A stretch of DNA of 64,000 bases, taken from the NCBI RefSeq assembly GCF_027111335.1, contig NZ_CP114288.1:4340001-4404000 (forward strand), given 5' to 3'. This document shows, piece after piece, positions 1 through 9,868 of the stretch. The position numbers and the translations under genes are program-made. Origin of the DNA: Flavobacterium aquiphilum (GTDB lineage Bacteria; Bacteroidota; Bacteroidia; Flavobacteriales; Flavobacteriaceae). A model generated the notes under the pieces. That model searched no databases. It had not been told where the DNA came from and saw only the letters and a list, made by a program, of their open reading frames with translations. Positions within the stretch are counted from its first letter, which is position 1. Each line of letters begins with the position of its first letter.

Positions 1-435
1 AAAGAATCTCCGATTGCTCCCCACAATAGAGTATCCTTTGATGATTGTAAACTTCATAGTCTTTTTTGAAGTAGGGTTCGCGATTGTAAACTTGCATTAT
101 CACAAATACAAGGGAAACAAGACTTAATCATTTTTATTTATTATTTAAAATCGCTTTATACTTATTAATTTTTTTTTGGCACTAAATGAATATAGCGTTA
201 TTCTACATAACATAACATTCATTTGTAAGGGGTACTTCATTTTATTGAAGCAGATTTGTTGTCAGAGAGAATGTTTCCAGATCGGCAAGCTTCCTGATTT
301 TTGTAAGCAATATTTCAAAGTTTAATTAAACAAAATTGATTGTATGAAACAACTCTTTTTAGTTTTTCGAAACCTCAACTTCTACTAATCATTTCTTATT
401 AATAATTATGGAATTAATTAAATTCTAAAATTATT
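1..435. other. AT-rich leader region, no gene seen
   Basis: I see no credible coding region in these bases. The sequence becomes strongly AT-rich after about base 110. A short string, GATTGTAAACTT, occurs twice near bases 43-54 and 82-93. The stretch presumably holds the promoter and leader of the large surface protein that starts at 436, but no clean TAnnTTTG -7 element stands out; CATTCATTTG near 216-225 is only a partial match. Confidence 0.4.
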
Positions 436-3400
436 ATGAAAAAAATTATCTTTTTTACGATAAAAAGAGTGAAAGAAAATTGGCACTCTTTGTCCTGCTT
501 TTTATCCTGCTATCCCAAAACAGGCAATTCGAGTTTTTTATGGACGGGTACGTTTCATAAAAAGCTCTTTTTTTATGCCTTCTTGTTGCTCTTAGGGATA
601 GGATTTACCCCCAATTCTTATGGGCAATTAGTAGGATCTTCTGCTGTGAAGGCTAACTTTGGTGTTGATGCCGATGCTTATGCCAATCTTTTACAGTTTT
701 CTAATATTGCTAATCCTCCGATAGCCCTTCCTTCGGCTGTTGCAACTGATGACTGGTTTCAAACAAGTTATCCAGGTCCTGGTTTTGGAGTGATAGATCA
801 GTCCATACCATTCCCGGATGTTACTGATAACCACGCATTTTCGCGAAGACAATCAATAACAACACCAACTGCTCCATTTCCTTTCCCAGTTGTTCATAGT
901 GGTATAGGAGCTAATGAAGGAGACTATTTATGGCTAGATGCTGTTTATGGAAGAGATAATTATGTACAGGGAGGGAGTGCTGAAAAATCTTATTTTGCAG
1001 GTTCTGGAGATAAGAATTCAGACAATCCATCTACTTGGAGTATAGGTACTTCGGGTAGTGTTCCTCAAAAAGATGATCTCTTAGATGTGTTTGCTCACTT
1101 AAGAGGAGAAGGCCCCAGAATTCCCGATGCTTCTGACCCAAGACCTTTTACAACTCTTTACGCTTATGCAGCTGCATCCATCGCAGTTACCAATGGTAAT
1201 AAACATGTCGATTTTGAATTTTTCAGAACTGCATTAGAAACACCTGCAGATTTGTCTGTTCCAGGCAAAACTGGTCCAGACGGAGGTCGAACTGCATTTA
1301 CATTCAATCCTGACGGAACTGTTGCAATTCCTGGAACCATTATTATTTCCATAGATTATACAAATGGAGGAAATGTACCCCAAGTTAGAATTAGAGTATG
1401 GATGGATGAAACCGTTTTTAATAATTTTAATAATTCTAATCCATTACGTCCTTTTACAACTGTGCCAGGTACTTTTGAAAAAGGAGATAGCTCAGGAACT
1501 TTTGGATATGGTGTTATTACCGCAAATAATAACAATGAAACCTTTATTTGGGGTAGAGTTAATATTAATGCCAGTACTCAAGGTCCACCATGGGGAACTT
1601 TTGAAGGTTCCGCACCTGATCCTGTAGCTGACTATCAACCTTTGCAATTTGTTGAAATAGGTATCAATCTTACTGCTTTCGGATTAGATAAACGTGGTAC
1701 ACAGGATCCTTGTAGTAATATATTGGGTAGTTTATTAGTTAAAACCCGTAGTAGTGGTGGTGGACCAAACGAAGGCGCTTTTAGTAGCGAGCTGAAAGAT
1801 TTTGCCGGTCCATTTTTATTTGGTAATACAGGAACCCCTCCTACTGTATCAGTTCCTGATAAAACTGCTTGTGCAGGAGGATCTATTGACTTGACTACTG
1901 GAGCAACTACTACCGGTGGCACAATTCATTATTACACAGGTAGCGATTATACAGGTGAAATACTTGCTCCTACAACTTATTCAACATCTACAACTGCAAC
2001 TATATATGTTCGAAGCGAAAGTTTAACGAATGCAGGTTGCTTCGGAACAAGCCAGTTTACGGTTACGGTGAATAACATAAATCCAGGTGAAATCTCCGGC
2101 AGTCAAACGCTATGTTCACCATTTGATCCGGCTGCCTTTACCAGTACAACATCCGGTACAGGAGGTGGAGCAATTACCTATCAATGGCAAATGAGTACAA
2201 CAGGTTGTAATGGTACGTTCACAGATATCCCAGGAGCTACATCAGCAACTTATGATGCTGGTGCAGTATCAGTAATAACCAATTTCCGTAGAGTTGCTAC
2301 TTCTACTCTTAATGGTGTTGCTTGTTCTGCAAACAGTAATTGTTTAACAGTAACTCCAAACCCTGTAAGCCCTGGAGTAATTGCTGGAGACCAAATAGGT
2401 TGCTCTCCATTTGATGCAATTGCATTTACCAGCACTACAGCGGGAAGTACTACTGGAGCAGGAGTCATTTCTTATCAATGGCAAATGAGTACAACTGGTT
2501 GTAACGGTACATTCTCAAATATCAGCGGTGCTACTTCTGCTACTTACGATCCACCAGCTGTAACAGTAACCACAAATTACCGTAGAGTCACTACTTCAAC
2601 ACTCAATGGTGTTGCCTGTTCTGCAAACAGTAATTGTTTAACAGTAACTCCAACCGGAATTGTTCCTGGTGAAATTGCTGGAAGTCAAACATTATGTTCT
2701 CCGTTTGACCCTGCAGCCTTTACAAGTGTAACCCCTGGTTCTGACCACGGTACAATTACTTATCAATGGCAAAGTAGTACTACAAGTGCTGTTGCTGGAT
2801 TCTCTAATATCGTGGGAGCAACTTCTGCAACTTATGATTCACCTGTAGTAGCTGTCAAAACTTGGTTTAGAAGAGTTGCTACTTCTGATGTTGGTTGTTC
2901 TGGAAACAGTAATGTTATAGTTGTTACACCAAATGACATTGCTCCTGGTACAATCGCTGGAAACCAAACGCTTTGTTCACCATTTGATCCAGCTGCTTTT
3001 ACAAGTACAACTGCAGGAAGCACTACTAATGGAGGCGCAATTACCTATCAATGGCAATGGAGTACAACAGGTTGTGACGGTACTTGGACAAATATCTCAG
3101 GAGCTACATCAGCGACTTATGATGCAGGTGCAGTATCGGTAATAACCAATTTCCGCAGAGTTGCTACTTCTACTCTTAATGGTGTTGCCTGTTCTGCAAA
3201 CAGCAATTGTTTGACTGTAACTCCAAACCCTGTAAGCCCTGGAGTAATCGCTGGAGACCAAATAGGTTGCTCTCCATTTGATGCAATTGCATTTACAAGC
3301 ACTACAGCAGGAAGTACTACTGGAGCAGGAGTCATTTCTTATCAATGGCAAATGAGTACAACAGGTTGTGATGGTACTTTCTCAAATATCAGCGGCGCTA

Positions 3401-5958
3401 CTTCTGCTACTTACGATCCACCGGCTGTGAGTGTAACAACAAATTACCGTAGAGTCACTACTTCAACACTCAATGGTGTTGCCTGTTCTGCAAACAGTAA
3501 TTGTTTAACAGTAACTCCAACCGGAATTGTTCCTGGTGAAATTGCTGGAAGTCAAACATTATGTTCACCGTTTAACCCTGCAGCCTTTACAAGTGTAACC
3601 CCTGGTTCTGACCACGGTACAATTACTTATCAATGGCAAAGCAGCACTACAAGTGCAGTAGCAGGCTTCACTAATATTGTAGGAGCAACATCTGCAACTT
3701 ATGATTCACCTGCAGTAGCTGTTAAAACTTGGTTTAGAAGAGTTGCTACTTCTGATGTTGGCTGTTCAGGAAACAGTAATGTAATTGTTGTAACACCAAA
3801 TGACATTACTCCTGGTACAATCGCTGGAAGTCAAACTTTATGCTCTCCATTTGACCCTGCAGCCTTTACAAGTTCAGTGGCAGGAAGCACTACTAATGGA
3901 GGTGCAATTACCTATCAATGGCAATGGAGCACAACAGGTTGTGACGGTACTTGGACAAATATCTCAGGAGCTACATCAGCAACTTATGATGCAGGTGCAG
4001 TATCGGTAATAACCAATTTCCGCAGAGTTGCTACTTCTACTCTTAATGGTGTTGCCTGTTCTGCAAACAGCAATTGTTTGACCGTAACTCCAAACCCTGT
4101 AAACCCTGGAGTAATTGCTGGAGACCAAATAGGTTGCTCCCCATTTGATGCAATTGCATTTACAAGCACTACAGCAGGAAGTACTACAGGAGCCGGAGTG
4201 ATTTCTTATCAATGGCAAATGAGTACAACTGGTTGTGATGGTACATTCTCAAATATCTCAGGTGCTAATTCTGCTACTTACGATCCACCAGCTGTAACAG
4301 TAACCACAAATTACCGTAGAGTCACTACTTCAACACTCAATGGTGTTGCCTGTTCTGCAAACAGTAATTGTTTAACAGTAACTCCAACCGGAATTGTTCC
4401 TGGTGAAATTGCTGGAAGTCAAACATTATGTTCACCGTTTGACCCTGCAGCCTTTACCAGCGTAACCCCTGGTTCTGACCACGGTACAATTACTTATCAA
4501 TGGCAAAGTAGTACAACTAGTGATTCAGCTGGTTTCTCTAACATTTCAGGAGCAACATCTGCAACTTATGATTCACCTGCAGTAGCTGTTAAAACTTGGT
4601 TTAGAAGAGTTGCTACTTCTGATGTAGGTTGTTCCGCAAACAGTAATGTAATTGTTGTAACACCAAATGACATTGCTCCTGGTACAATCGCTGGAAACCA
4701 AACGGTTTGTATTGGAGCTGATCCAGTAGCCTTTACCAGTACTACATCTGGTTCGGGAGGAGGAACAGTTACTTACCAATGGCAAAATAACACCACAGGA
4801 TGTGATGGTGCATTTACAAATATCAGTGGTGCTACATCTGAAACTTATGATCCAGGCGTGGTATCAGTTACTACTTACTATCGTCGAGTAGCTACAAGTA
4901 CACTCAATGGTGTTGCCTGTTCTGCAAATAGTAATTGTTTGACAGTAAATGCTCAAATTTGTTCAGCTGCATTATGTACTTATACACAAGGATACTATGG
5001 TAACCCTGGAGGTATGTCATGTGCCGAAGGACAACCATATACCACTGCAGGACTTATCGCCAAAGCTTTAGCTTCTTATCCTAACAGTACTTTGACTGTT
5101 GGTTTACCAGGAAATTCTGTTTGGATGATGGCTCCGGATGATATCGATGATATCATAAGAGTAATGCCTGGTGGAGGACCTAGTAAAGTATTATCAGGTG
5201 ACATTCAAATAAGTTCTAATCAATTCAATAAATACTTGAAAAATGGCAAAATCAATAATGCTTTATTGGCACAAACCATTGCTTTAGGTCTTAACATCGG
5301 TATAAATGGCGCCCTTGGTAACTTTGAATTGAAAGCCGGAACATTTGCAGTTGCTGAACCAGAAGGAGGTTGTGGATCTGATATACCAAAAGCTAGACAA
5401 TGTTCTCCTGGAGGATTCACACCAGTAATCAACGAGTACAAATATTATACTATATCACAAAAAGTCGTAGATGCTATTTCACCTAAAACTGTTCAAGGAT
5501 TATTTGCTTTGGCAAATCAAGCTTTGGGCGGCGGAAGCACAAATGGCTTGACATTGTCTGAAATAACAGCTGCTGTTGATTTAATCAATAATGCTTTCGA
5601 TGGATGTAGAATATTTGTAGGTTATGGCGTTGAACCACTTGTTTGTGCAACTCCAATTGATCAAAGCCTTATCACAACTGATACTGCCAGATTAGCTGAC
5701 ACTTCTACTTTTGTAGCTAGTCCCGTTCCATTCAAAGATCAATTGACTATCACTTATGATTTTAAATATGTAACTGATGTAAAAATTGAGATAATCAACT
5801 CATTGGGCTATGTTGTAGCTTCTAACTATGATGCAAATGGTTATTTGAGCAATTCAGTAACTCTAAATGTCCCTTATACTGGACAAGCGGAACTTTATAT
5901 TGTTAAAGTAACTACCAATGCTGGAAGCAGCACTCAAAAAGTACTTTCTTCACAATAA
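436..5958 (+). CDS. very large repeat-rich T9SS-secreted surface protein
   Basis: Residues 1-43 form an unusually long basic and polar N-region. A hydrophobic core follows at about 44-57, with probable cleavage before Gln64. Residues 65-470 form a unique Thr/Gly/Pro-rich domain. One Ig-like module lies at about 470-548, then ten Cys-containing Ig-like repeats of 94-98 residues at about 549-1505, each with YQWQ, SATYD and RRV signatures. A Cys-rich region (about 1506-1740) starts at CTYTQGYYG. The last 85 residues (from ASPVPFKDQLTI) match the T9SS type A sorting domain. The repeats follow an A-B-C order with an 867-base period. The protein is probably exported by Sec and then T9SS to the cell surface as an adhesin or gliding-related filament; that role is inferred. 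A terminator follows. No enzymatic domain was recognised. Confidence 0.88.
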   Translation: MKKIIFFTIKRVKENWHSLSCFLSCYPKTGNSSFLWTGTFHKKLFFYAFLLLLGIGFTPNSYGQLVGSSAVKANFGVDADAYANLLQFSNIANPPIALPSAVATDDWFQTSYPGPGFGVIDQSIPFPDVTDNHAFSRRQSITTPTAPFPFPVVHSGIGANEGDYLWLDAVYGRDNYVQGGSAEKSYFAGSGDKNSDNPSTWSIGTSGSVPQKDDLLDVFAHLRGEGPRIPDASDPRPFTTLYAYAAASIAVTNGNKHVDFEFFRTALETPADLSVPGKTGPDGGRTAFTFNPDGTVAIPGTIIISIDYTNGGNVPQVRIRVWMDETVFNNFNNSNPLRPFTTVPGTFEKGDSSGTFGYGVITANNNNETFIWGRVNINASTQGPPWGTFEGSAPDPVADYQPLQFVEIGINLTAFGLDKRGTQDPCSNILGSLLVKTRSSGGGPNEGAFSSELKDFAGPFLFGNTGTPPTVSVPDKTACAGGSIDLTTGATTTGGTIHYYTGSDYTGEILAPTTYSTSTTATIYVRSESLTNAGCFGTSQFTVTVNNINPGEISGSQTLCSPFDPAAFTSTTSGTGGGAITYQWQMSTTGCNGTFTDIPGATSATYDAGAVSVITNFRRVATSTLNGVACSANSNCLTVTPNPVSPGVIAGDQIGCSPFDAIAFTSTTAGSTTGAGVISYQWQMSTTGCNGTFSNISGATSATYDPPAVTVTTNYRRVTTSTLNGVACSANSNCLTVTPTGIVPGEIAGSQTLCSPFDPAAFTSVTPGSDHGTITYQWQSSTTSAVAGFSNIVGATSATYDSPVVAVKTWFRRVATSDVGCSGNSNVIVVTPNDIAPGTIAGNQTLCSPFDPAAFTSTTAGSTTNGGAITYQWQWSTTGCDGTWTNISGATSATYDAGAVSVITNFRRVATSTLNGVACSANSNCLTVTPNPVSPGVIAGDQIGCSPFDAIAFTSTTAGSTTGAGVISYQWQMSTTGCDGTFSNISGATSATYDPPAVSVTTNYRRVTTSTLNGVACSANSNCLTVTPTGIVPGEIAGSQTLCSPFNPAAFTSVTPGSDHGTITYQWQSSTTSAVAGFTNIVGATSATYDSPAVAVKTWFRRVATSDVGCSGNSNVIVVTPNDITPGTIAGSQTLCSPFDPAAFTSSVAGSTTNGGAITYQWQWSTTGCDGTWTNISGATSATYDAGAVSVITNFRRVATSTLNGVACSANSNCLTVTPNPVNPGVIAGDQIGCSPFDAIAFTSTTAGSTTGAGVISYQWQMSTTGCDGTFSNISGANSATYDPPAVTVTTNYRRVTTSTLNGVACSANSNCLTVTPTGIVPGEIAGSQTLCSPFDPAAFTSVTPGSDHGTITYQWQSSTTSDSAGFSNISGATSATYDSPAVAVKTWFRRVATSDVGCSANSNVIVVTPNDIAPGTIAGNQTVCIGADPVAFTSTTSGSGGGTVTYQWQNNTTGCDGAFTNISGATSETYDPGVVSVTTYYRRVATSTLNGVACSANSNCLTVNAQICSAALCTYTQGYYGNPGGMSCAEGQPYTTAGLIAKALASYPNSTLTVGLPGNSVWMMAPDDIDDIIRVMPGGGPSKVLSGDIQISSNQFNKYLKNGKINNALLAQTIALGLNIGINGALGNFELKAGTFAVAEPEGGCGSDIPKARQCSPGGFTPVINEYKYYTISQKVVDAISPKTVQGLFALANQALGGGSTNGLTLSEITAAVDLINNAFDGCRIFVGYGVEPLVCATPIDQSLITTDTARLADTSTFVASPVPFKDQLTITYDFKYVTDVKIEIINSLGYVVASNYDANGYLSNSVTLNVPYTGQAELYIVKVTTNAGSSTQKVLSSQ
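2083..4965 (+). repeat. tandem Ig-like repeats with 867-bp super-period
   Basis: Ten coding repeats lie head to tail. Type B modules (GVIAGDQIGCSPFD) begin at 2374, 3241 and 4108, exactly 867 bases apart. Type A modules (GTIAG) begin at 2944, 3811 and 4678, again 867 apart; the first A copy at 2083 is two codons shorter. The order is ABC-ABC-ABC-A. Copies are nearly identical at DNA level, which points to recent duplication or gene conversion. Confidence 0.93.
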
Positions 5959-5982
5959 CTCAAAACCAATTTAATTAAAAAG

Positions 5983-6015
5983 AAAGCATCCGCCACAAAC
6001 GGATGCTTTTTTGTT
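5983..6015 (+). terminator. terminator of surface protein gene
   Basis: A perfect 10-base stem (AAAGCATCCG with CGGATGCTTT) with a short loop is followed by a run of T, 24 bases after the stop codon. Confidence 0.88.
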
Positions 6016-6082
6016 TTTTTTTATCAATTGAATTATGTTCTCTTTTAATGAGTTAAAAATATTCATCACCCATATAAATTCA

Positions 6083-6108
6083 AAAAGGCCTTCCTAAGAA
6101 AGCCTTTT
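6083..6108 (-). terminator. terminator of glnN
   Basis: Read on the minus strand, AAAAGGC and GCCTTTT arms close a small loop just beyond the glnN stop codon and are followed by T residues. Confidence 0.7.
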
Positions 6109-6131
6109 AAAATATATAAACAATAATCAAA

Positions 6132-8321
6132 TTACTTTGTCAAAAGCAATTCTCTGTATTTAGTTAGTGTCCATAGTTCATTGTCCACCAATAATTCTAA
6201 TTTATCACAATGGTTTCTGATGATTTCAAAATAAGGTTTTACGTTATTACAATAAGCTTCGGCCATCAAATGTGCATCGGTCAAATTATTAGCTTTCTTT
6301 CTTTCCTCAGTCATCTCTTCCACTTTGGAATTAATGCCTTCAATATGACCCGAAATCTCTTTTATTAAAATGATTTGCTCTTTAGCAATTGATTCAAATT
6401 CAGAACCAAAAATATCTTTCAACCCTTTCACGTTTTCAATCAACGTGTTTTGATATTTAATCGCTGTTGGAATTACATGATTTTTAGAAATATCTCCAAG
6501 AACTCTTCCTTCAATCTGTATTTTTTTTGTGTATTCCTCCAATTCAATTTCGTAACGGGCTTCAACCTCAACGTGATTCATAATTCCCATCTCGGCAAAT
6601 AAATCAATAGCCTGTTTAGAAGCTCTGGCTTTCAAGGCTTCAGGAGTAGTTTTGAAATTGCTCAAGCCACGTTTTGCAGCTTCCTTTTGCCAAGCCTCAC
6701 TGTAACCATCACCTTCAAAAAGGATTTTTTTGGATTGCTTGATGTATTCTCTCAAAACATTGAAAATTGCATCATCTTTCTTCATGTCTTTTGATTCGAT
6801 CAAATCATCAACAGCAATTTTGAAATCTTTCAATTGTTTGGCAACAATTGTATTCAAAGTAGTCATTGCATTCGAGCAGTTTGCCGAAGAACCAACCGCT
6901 CTAAACTCAAATTTGTTTCCTGTAAAGGCAAATGGCGAAGTCCTGTTTCTATCGGTGTTATCCAATAGAACATCAGGAATTTTACCTACAACATTTAGTT
7001 TCAAATCGGTTTTTTCTTCCGGAGACAATTTCCCTGAAGAAACACCTTCCAATTCGGCCAACACCTTTGTTAATTGCTCCCCAATAAATACCGAAATAAT
7101 TGCAGGTGGTGCTTCATTAGCCCCTAATCTGTGATCATTACTCGCTGTAGCGATCGAACCTCTCAACAAAGCTTCATAATCATTTACAGCTTTGATTGTA
7201 TTAACAAAGAAAGTCAAAAACTGCAAATTCGTCATCGGAGTTTTGCTCGGACTCAATAAGTTCACACCTGTATCTGTAGCCAAAGACCAGTTGTTATGTT
7301 TTCCCGAACCGTTTACACCTTTGAAAGGCTTTTCATGAAGTAAAACCTTCAAATCGTGACGCTCAGCAACTTTTTGCATAATATCCATCAACAGACAATT
7401 ATGATCAACAGCCAGATTAGTTTCTTCAAAAATTGGTGCAAATTCAAATTGATTTGGCGCAACTTCATTATGACGTGTTTTTACCGGAATTCCCAGCAAC
7501 ATACATTCTTGTTCCAAATCTCTCATATAAGTCAAAGCACGAGTTGGAATTGAACCAAAATAATGATCGTCCAACTGTTGCCCCTTGGCAGAAGTATGTC
7601 CAAGTAAAGTTCTTCCTGTCATTACAATATCCGGACGGGAATTTGCCAATGATCTGTCAATCAAGAAATATTCTTGTTCCCAGCCCAAAGTAGCAGTTAC
7701 TTTTTTCACATTTTTATCAAAATAGCGACAAACTTCGGTAGCTGCCTCATCCATTGCAGATAATGCTCTCAGCAACGGAATTTTGTTATCCAAAGCTTCT
7801 CCGGTATAAGAAATAAAGATCGTTGGAATACATAATGTTGTCCCAAAAATAAATGCCGGCGAAGTTGGATCCCAGGCGGTATAACCTCTCGCTTCGAAGG
7901 TATTTCTTATCCCTCCATTTGGAAAACTCGATGCATCAGGCTCTTGCTGAACCAATTGAGCACCACCAAATTTCTCCAGTGATTCATTTCCATCAAATGA
8001 AATATCAAAAAAAGCATCATGTTTTTCTGCAGTTGTACCCGTAAGGGGTTGAAACCAGTGTGTGTAGTGGGTTACACCTTTGGACAAAGCCCATTCTTTC
8101 ATTCCCATGGCAATATAATCTGCCAATTTTCTATCGATTTTGGTTCCATGTTGAACCGCTCCTTGTACACCTTTTAAAGCATCTGAAGTCAGATATCGCT
8201 TCATTGCTTTATAATTGAATACATTAGCTCCAAAAAGCTCTGATTTTTTTCCTATCTCCTGGAACTCTATTAATTTTCTATTTGAAGCTTCCTTTAAAGC
8301 TTGAAAACGAATTGATGACAT
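6132..8321 (-). CDS. glnN: glutamine synthetase type III
   Basis: Cytoplasmic enzyme that joins ammonia to glutamate using ATP. At 729 residues it has the usual length of the GSIII family, roughly twice the type II enzyme next door. Family signatures visible include the N-terminal FGANVFNYKAM block, the THWFQPLTG block, GWEQEYFLID (metal/substrate glutamates), KPFKGVNGSGKHNNWS, and NDHRLGANEAPPAIISVF. The C-terminal 200 residues are the helical extension typical of GSIII. It is transcribed divergently from a type II glutamine synthetase gene across a 382-base control region. A TAnnTTTG element sits about 40 bases upstream of the start. The assignment is firm. Confidence 0.97.
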   Translation of the reverse strand: MSSIRFQALKEASNRKLIEFQEIGKKSELFGANVFNYKAMKRYLTSDALKGVQGAVQHGTKIDRKLADYIAMGMKEWALSKGVTHYTHWFQPLTGTTAEKHDAFFDISFDGNESLEKFGGAQLVQQEPDASSFPNGGIRNTFEARGYTAWDPTSPAFIFGTTLCIPTIFISYTGEALDNKIPLLRALSAMDEAATEVCRYFDKNVKKVTATLGWEQEYFLIDRSLANSRPDIVMTGRTLLGHTSAKGQQLDDHYFGSIPTRALTYMRDLEQECMLLGIPVKTRHNEVAPNQFEFAPIFEETNLAVDHNCLLMDIMQKVAERHDLKVLLHEKPFKGVNGSGKHNNWSLATDTGVNLLSPSKTPMTNLQFLTFFVNTIKAVNDYEALLRGSIATASNDHRLGANEAPPAIISVFIGEQLTKVLAELEGVSSGKLSPEEKTDLKLNVVGKIPDVLLDNTDRNRTSPFAFTGNKFEFRAVGSSANCSNAMTTLNTIVAKQLKDFKIAVDDLIESKDMKKDDAIFNVLREYIKQSKKILFEGDGYSEAWQKEAAKRGLSNFKTTPEALKARASKQAIDLFAEMGIMNHVEVEARYEIELEEYTKKIQIEGRVLGDISKNHVIPTAIKYQNTLIENVKGLKDIFGSEFESIAKEQIILIKEISGHIEGINSKVEEMTEERKKANNLTDAHLMAEAYCNNVKPYFEIIRNHCDKLELLVDNELWTLTKYRELLLTK

Positions 8322-8360
8322 ATGATAAATCTTAGATTAATAATCAATAATAAATGCATA

Positions 8361-8368
8361 CAAATATA
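8361..8368 (-). promoter_or_regulatory. -7 promoter element of glnN
   Basis: On the minus strand this reads TATATTTG, matching the Bacteroidetes -7 consensus TAnnTTTG, 40 bases upstream of the glnN ATG. A clear -33 partner was not resolved. Confidence 0.6.
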
Positions 8369-8536
8369 AATCATTCTATTAAACAAATAGTTAAAGCATT
8401 CATCAATAAACAATTTACAAATGCATTGGTAATAAGATCAAAAAAAAGGCATCAACAGCCTGATTTTTAAATTATAGTAATAAAAATCTCAACTTAAAAT
8501 TAATTTTTAAATTCAAGTAATTACGAATTTAATTAT

Positions 8537-8629
8537 TATACTCCCTTAAAATTACAATTTTTCAATTATACCCCTATCAAAATGCAGTTATAACAAAAAT
8601 TAAATATACCCAAATAAAAACTACCCCCT
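8537..8629. promoter_or_regulatory. four C-rich TATACCCC-like motifs in glutamine synthetase control region
   Basis: Within otherwise nearly pure A/T DNA, four similar C-rich words occur: TATACTCCC at 8537, TATACCCCT at 8567, TATACCCAA at 8605 and CTACCCCCT at 8621. All lie upstream of the type II glutamine synthetase promoter. They could be sites for a nitrogen-responsive regulator; this is inference from repetition and place. Confidence 0.35.
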
Positions 8630-8655
8630 AATTTTTCGGCGAAAATAAATTATTT

Positions 8656-8663
8656 TATATTTG
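8656..8663 (+). promoter_or_regulatory. -7 promoter element of type II glutamine synthetase gene
   Basis: TATATTTG matches the Bacteroidetes -7 consensus. It lies 40 bases upstream of the ATG, the same spacing as the divergent glnN promoter. Confidence 0.65.
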
Positions 8664-8703
8664 CATCAGAAAAAAAATCAAAAAACAAATTATTTATATT
8701 ATT

Positions 8704-9720
8704 ATGGCTAAAATAAAATTAGAGTATCTTTGGTTAGATGGATACGAACCAACACAAAATTTAAGAAGCAAAACTAAAGTAGAAGAGCACGACAACTTTC
8801 AAGGAACATTAGCAGAAATAGGAAACTGGTCTTTTGATGGTTCTTCTACAAAACAAGCAGAAGGTGGATCTTCTGACTGTCTATTAGTCCCAGTTGCTAT
8901 TTATCCAGACCCAACTCGTATCAACGGATACTTAGTAATGTCTGAAGTTATGTATGCAGATGGAACTCCACACCCTTCAAACGGTAGAGCTACTATTGAT
9001 GATGACAACGACGACTTCTGGTTTGGTTTCGAACAAGAATACTTCATCATGGATACTAAAACGTTATTACCATTAGGTTTCCCTGTTGGAGGTTACCCTG
9101 CTCCGCAAGGTATGTACTACTGTTCAGTAGGTGGAAAAAACACACACGGAAGAAAATTAGTTGAAGAGCATGCTGATTTATGTATCGCTGCTGGACTTAA
9201 CTTTGAAGGAATAAATCAAGAGGTTGCTTGTGGACAATGGGAATTCCAATTGTTTGCAAAAGGAGCTAAAAAAGCGGGAGACGAAATCTGGGTTGCTAGA
9301 TATATGCTAGATCGTTTGACTGAGAAATACGGTTACTATATTGAATACCACCCAAAACCACTAGGTGATACTGACTGGAATGGTTCTGGAATGCACGCTA
9401 ACTTCTCTAATACTGTATTAAGAACATGTGGTTCTAAAGAAACATTCGAGAAAATCTGTGAAGCTTTCCGTCCAGTTGTTGAAGAGCACATCGCTGTTTA
9501 CGGAGCTTATAACGAACAACGTTTAACTGGTAAGCACGAAACTGCATCTATTCATGATTTCTCTTATGGAGTATCTGATAGAGGAGCTTCAATCAGAATC
9601 CCTTTATATGCTGTACAACACGGTTGGAAAGGATACCTAGAAGACAGAAGACCAGCTTCTAACGGTGACCCATACAAAATTGCTGCTAGAATTATCAAAA
9701 CTGTAAAATCAGCTTTGTAA
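8704..9720 (+). CDS. glutamine synthetase, type II (eukaryote-like)
   Basis: Cytoplasmic ATP-dependent glutamate-ammonia ligase of 338 residues, the short length typical of GSII rather than the roughly 470-residue GSI. It starts with a beta-grasp domain (KLEYLWLDGYEP, NWSFDGSSTKQAEGGSSD). The catalytic domain shows FGFEQEYFIMD, GINQEVACGQWEFQ, GMHANFSNT and RLTGKHETASIHDFSYGVSDRGASIRIP, the last holding the glutamate-binding and arginine residues. The usual short C-terminus follows. It sits head-to-head with the type III enzyme gene. A TATATTTG promoter lies 40 bases upstream and a strong terminator follows. The same organism therefore carries two unrelated-length glutamine synthetases under adjacent control. 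Confidence 0.96.
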   Translation: MAKIKLEYLWLDGYEPTQNLRSKTKVEEHDNFQGTLAEIGNWSFDGSSTKQAEGGSSDCLLVPVAIYPDPTRINGYLVMSEVMYADGTPHPSNGRATIDDDNDDFWFGFEQEYFIMDTKTLLPLGFPVGGYPAPQGMYYCSVGGKNTHGRKLVEEHADLCIAAGLNFEGINQEVACGQWEFQLFAKGAKKAGDEIWVARYMLDRLTEKYGYYIEYHPKPLGDTDWNGSGMHANFSNTVLRTCGSKETFEKICEAFRPVVEEHIAVYGAYNEQRLTGKHETASIHDFSYGVSDRGASIRIPLYAVQHGWKGYLEDRRPASNGDPYKIAARIIKTVKSAL

Positions 9721-9740
9721 TTATAAGTATTTCATAAATC

Positions 9741-9774
9741 AAAAGTGCCTTCATAACTGGAGGCACTTTTTTTA
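9741..9774 (+). terminator. terminator after type II glutamine synthetase
   Basis: AAAAGTGCCT pairs with AGGCACTTTT around a ten-base loop and is followed by T residues. Confidence 0.88.
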
Positions 9775-9868
9775 TTTAAACAAATTACAGTACCTTTAAG
9801 CATTGAATAAATTCGAATTTAAAATTTGAATTACACACCTACAGTTCCTTTAAAAACAAAAAGACACT

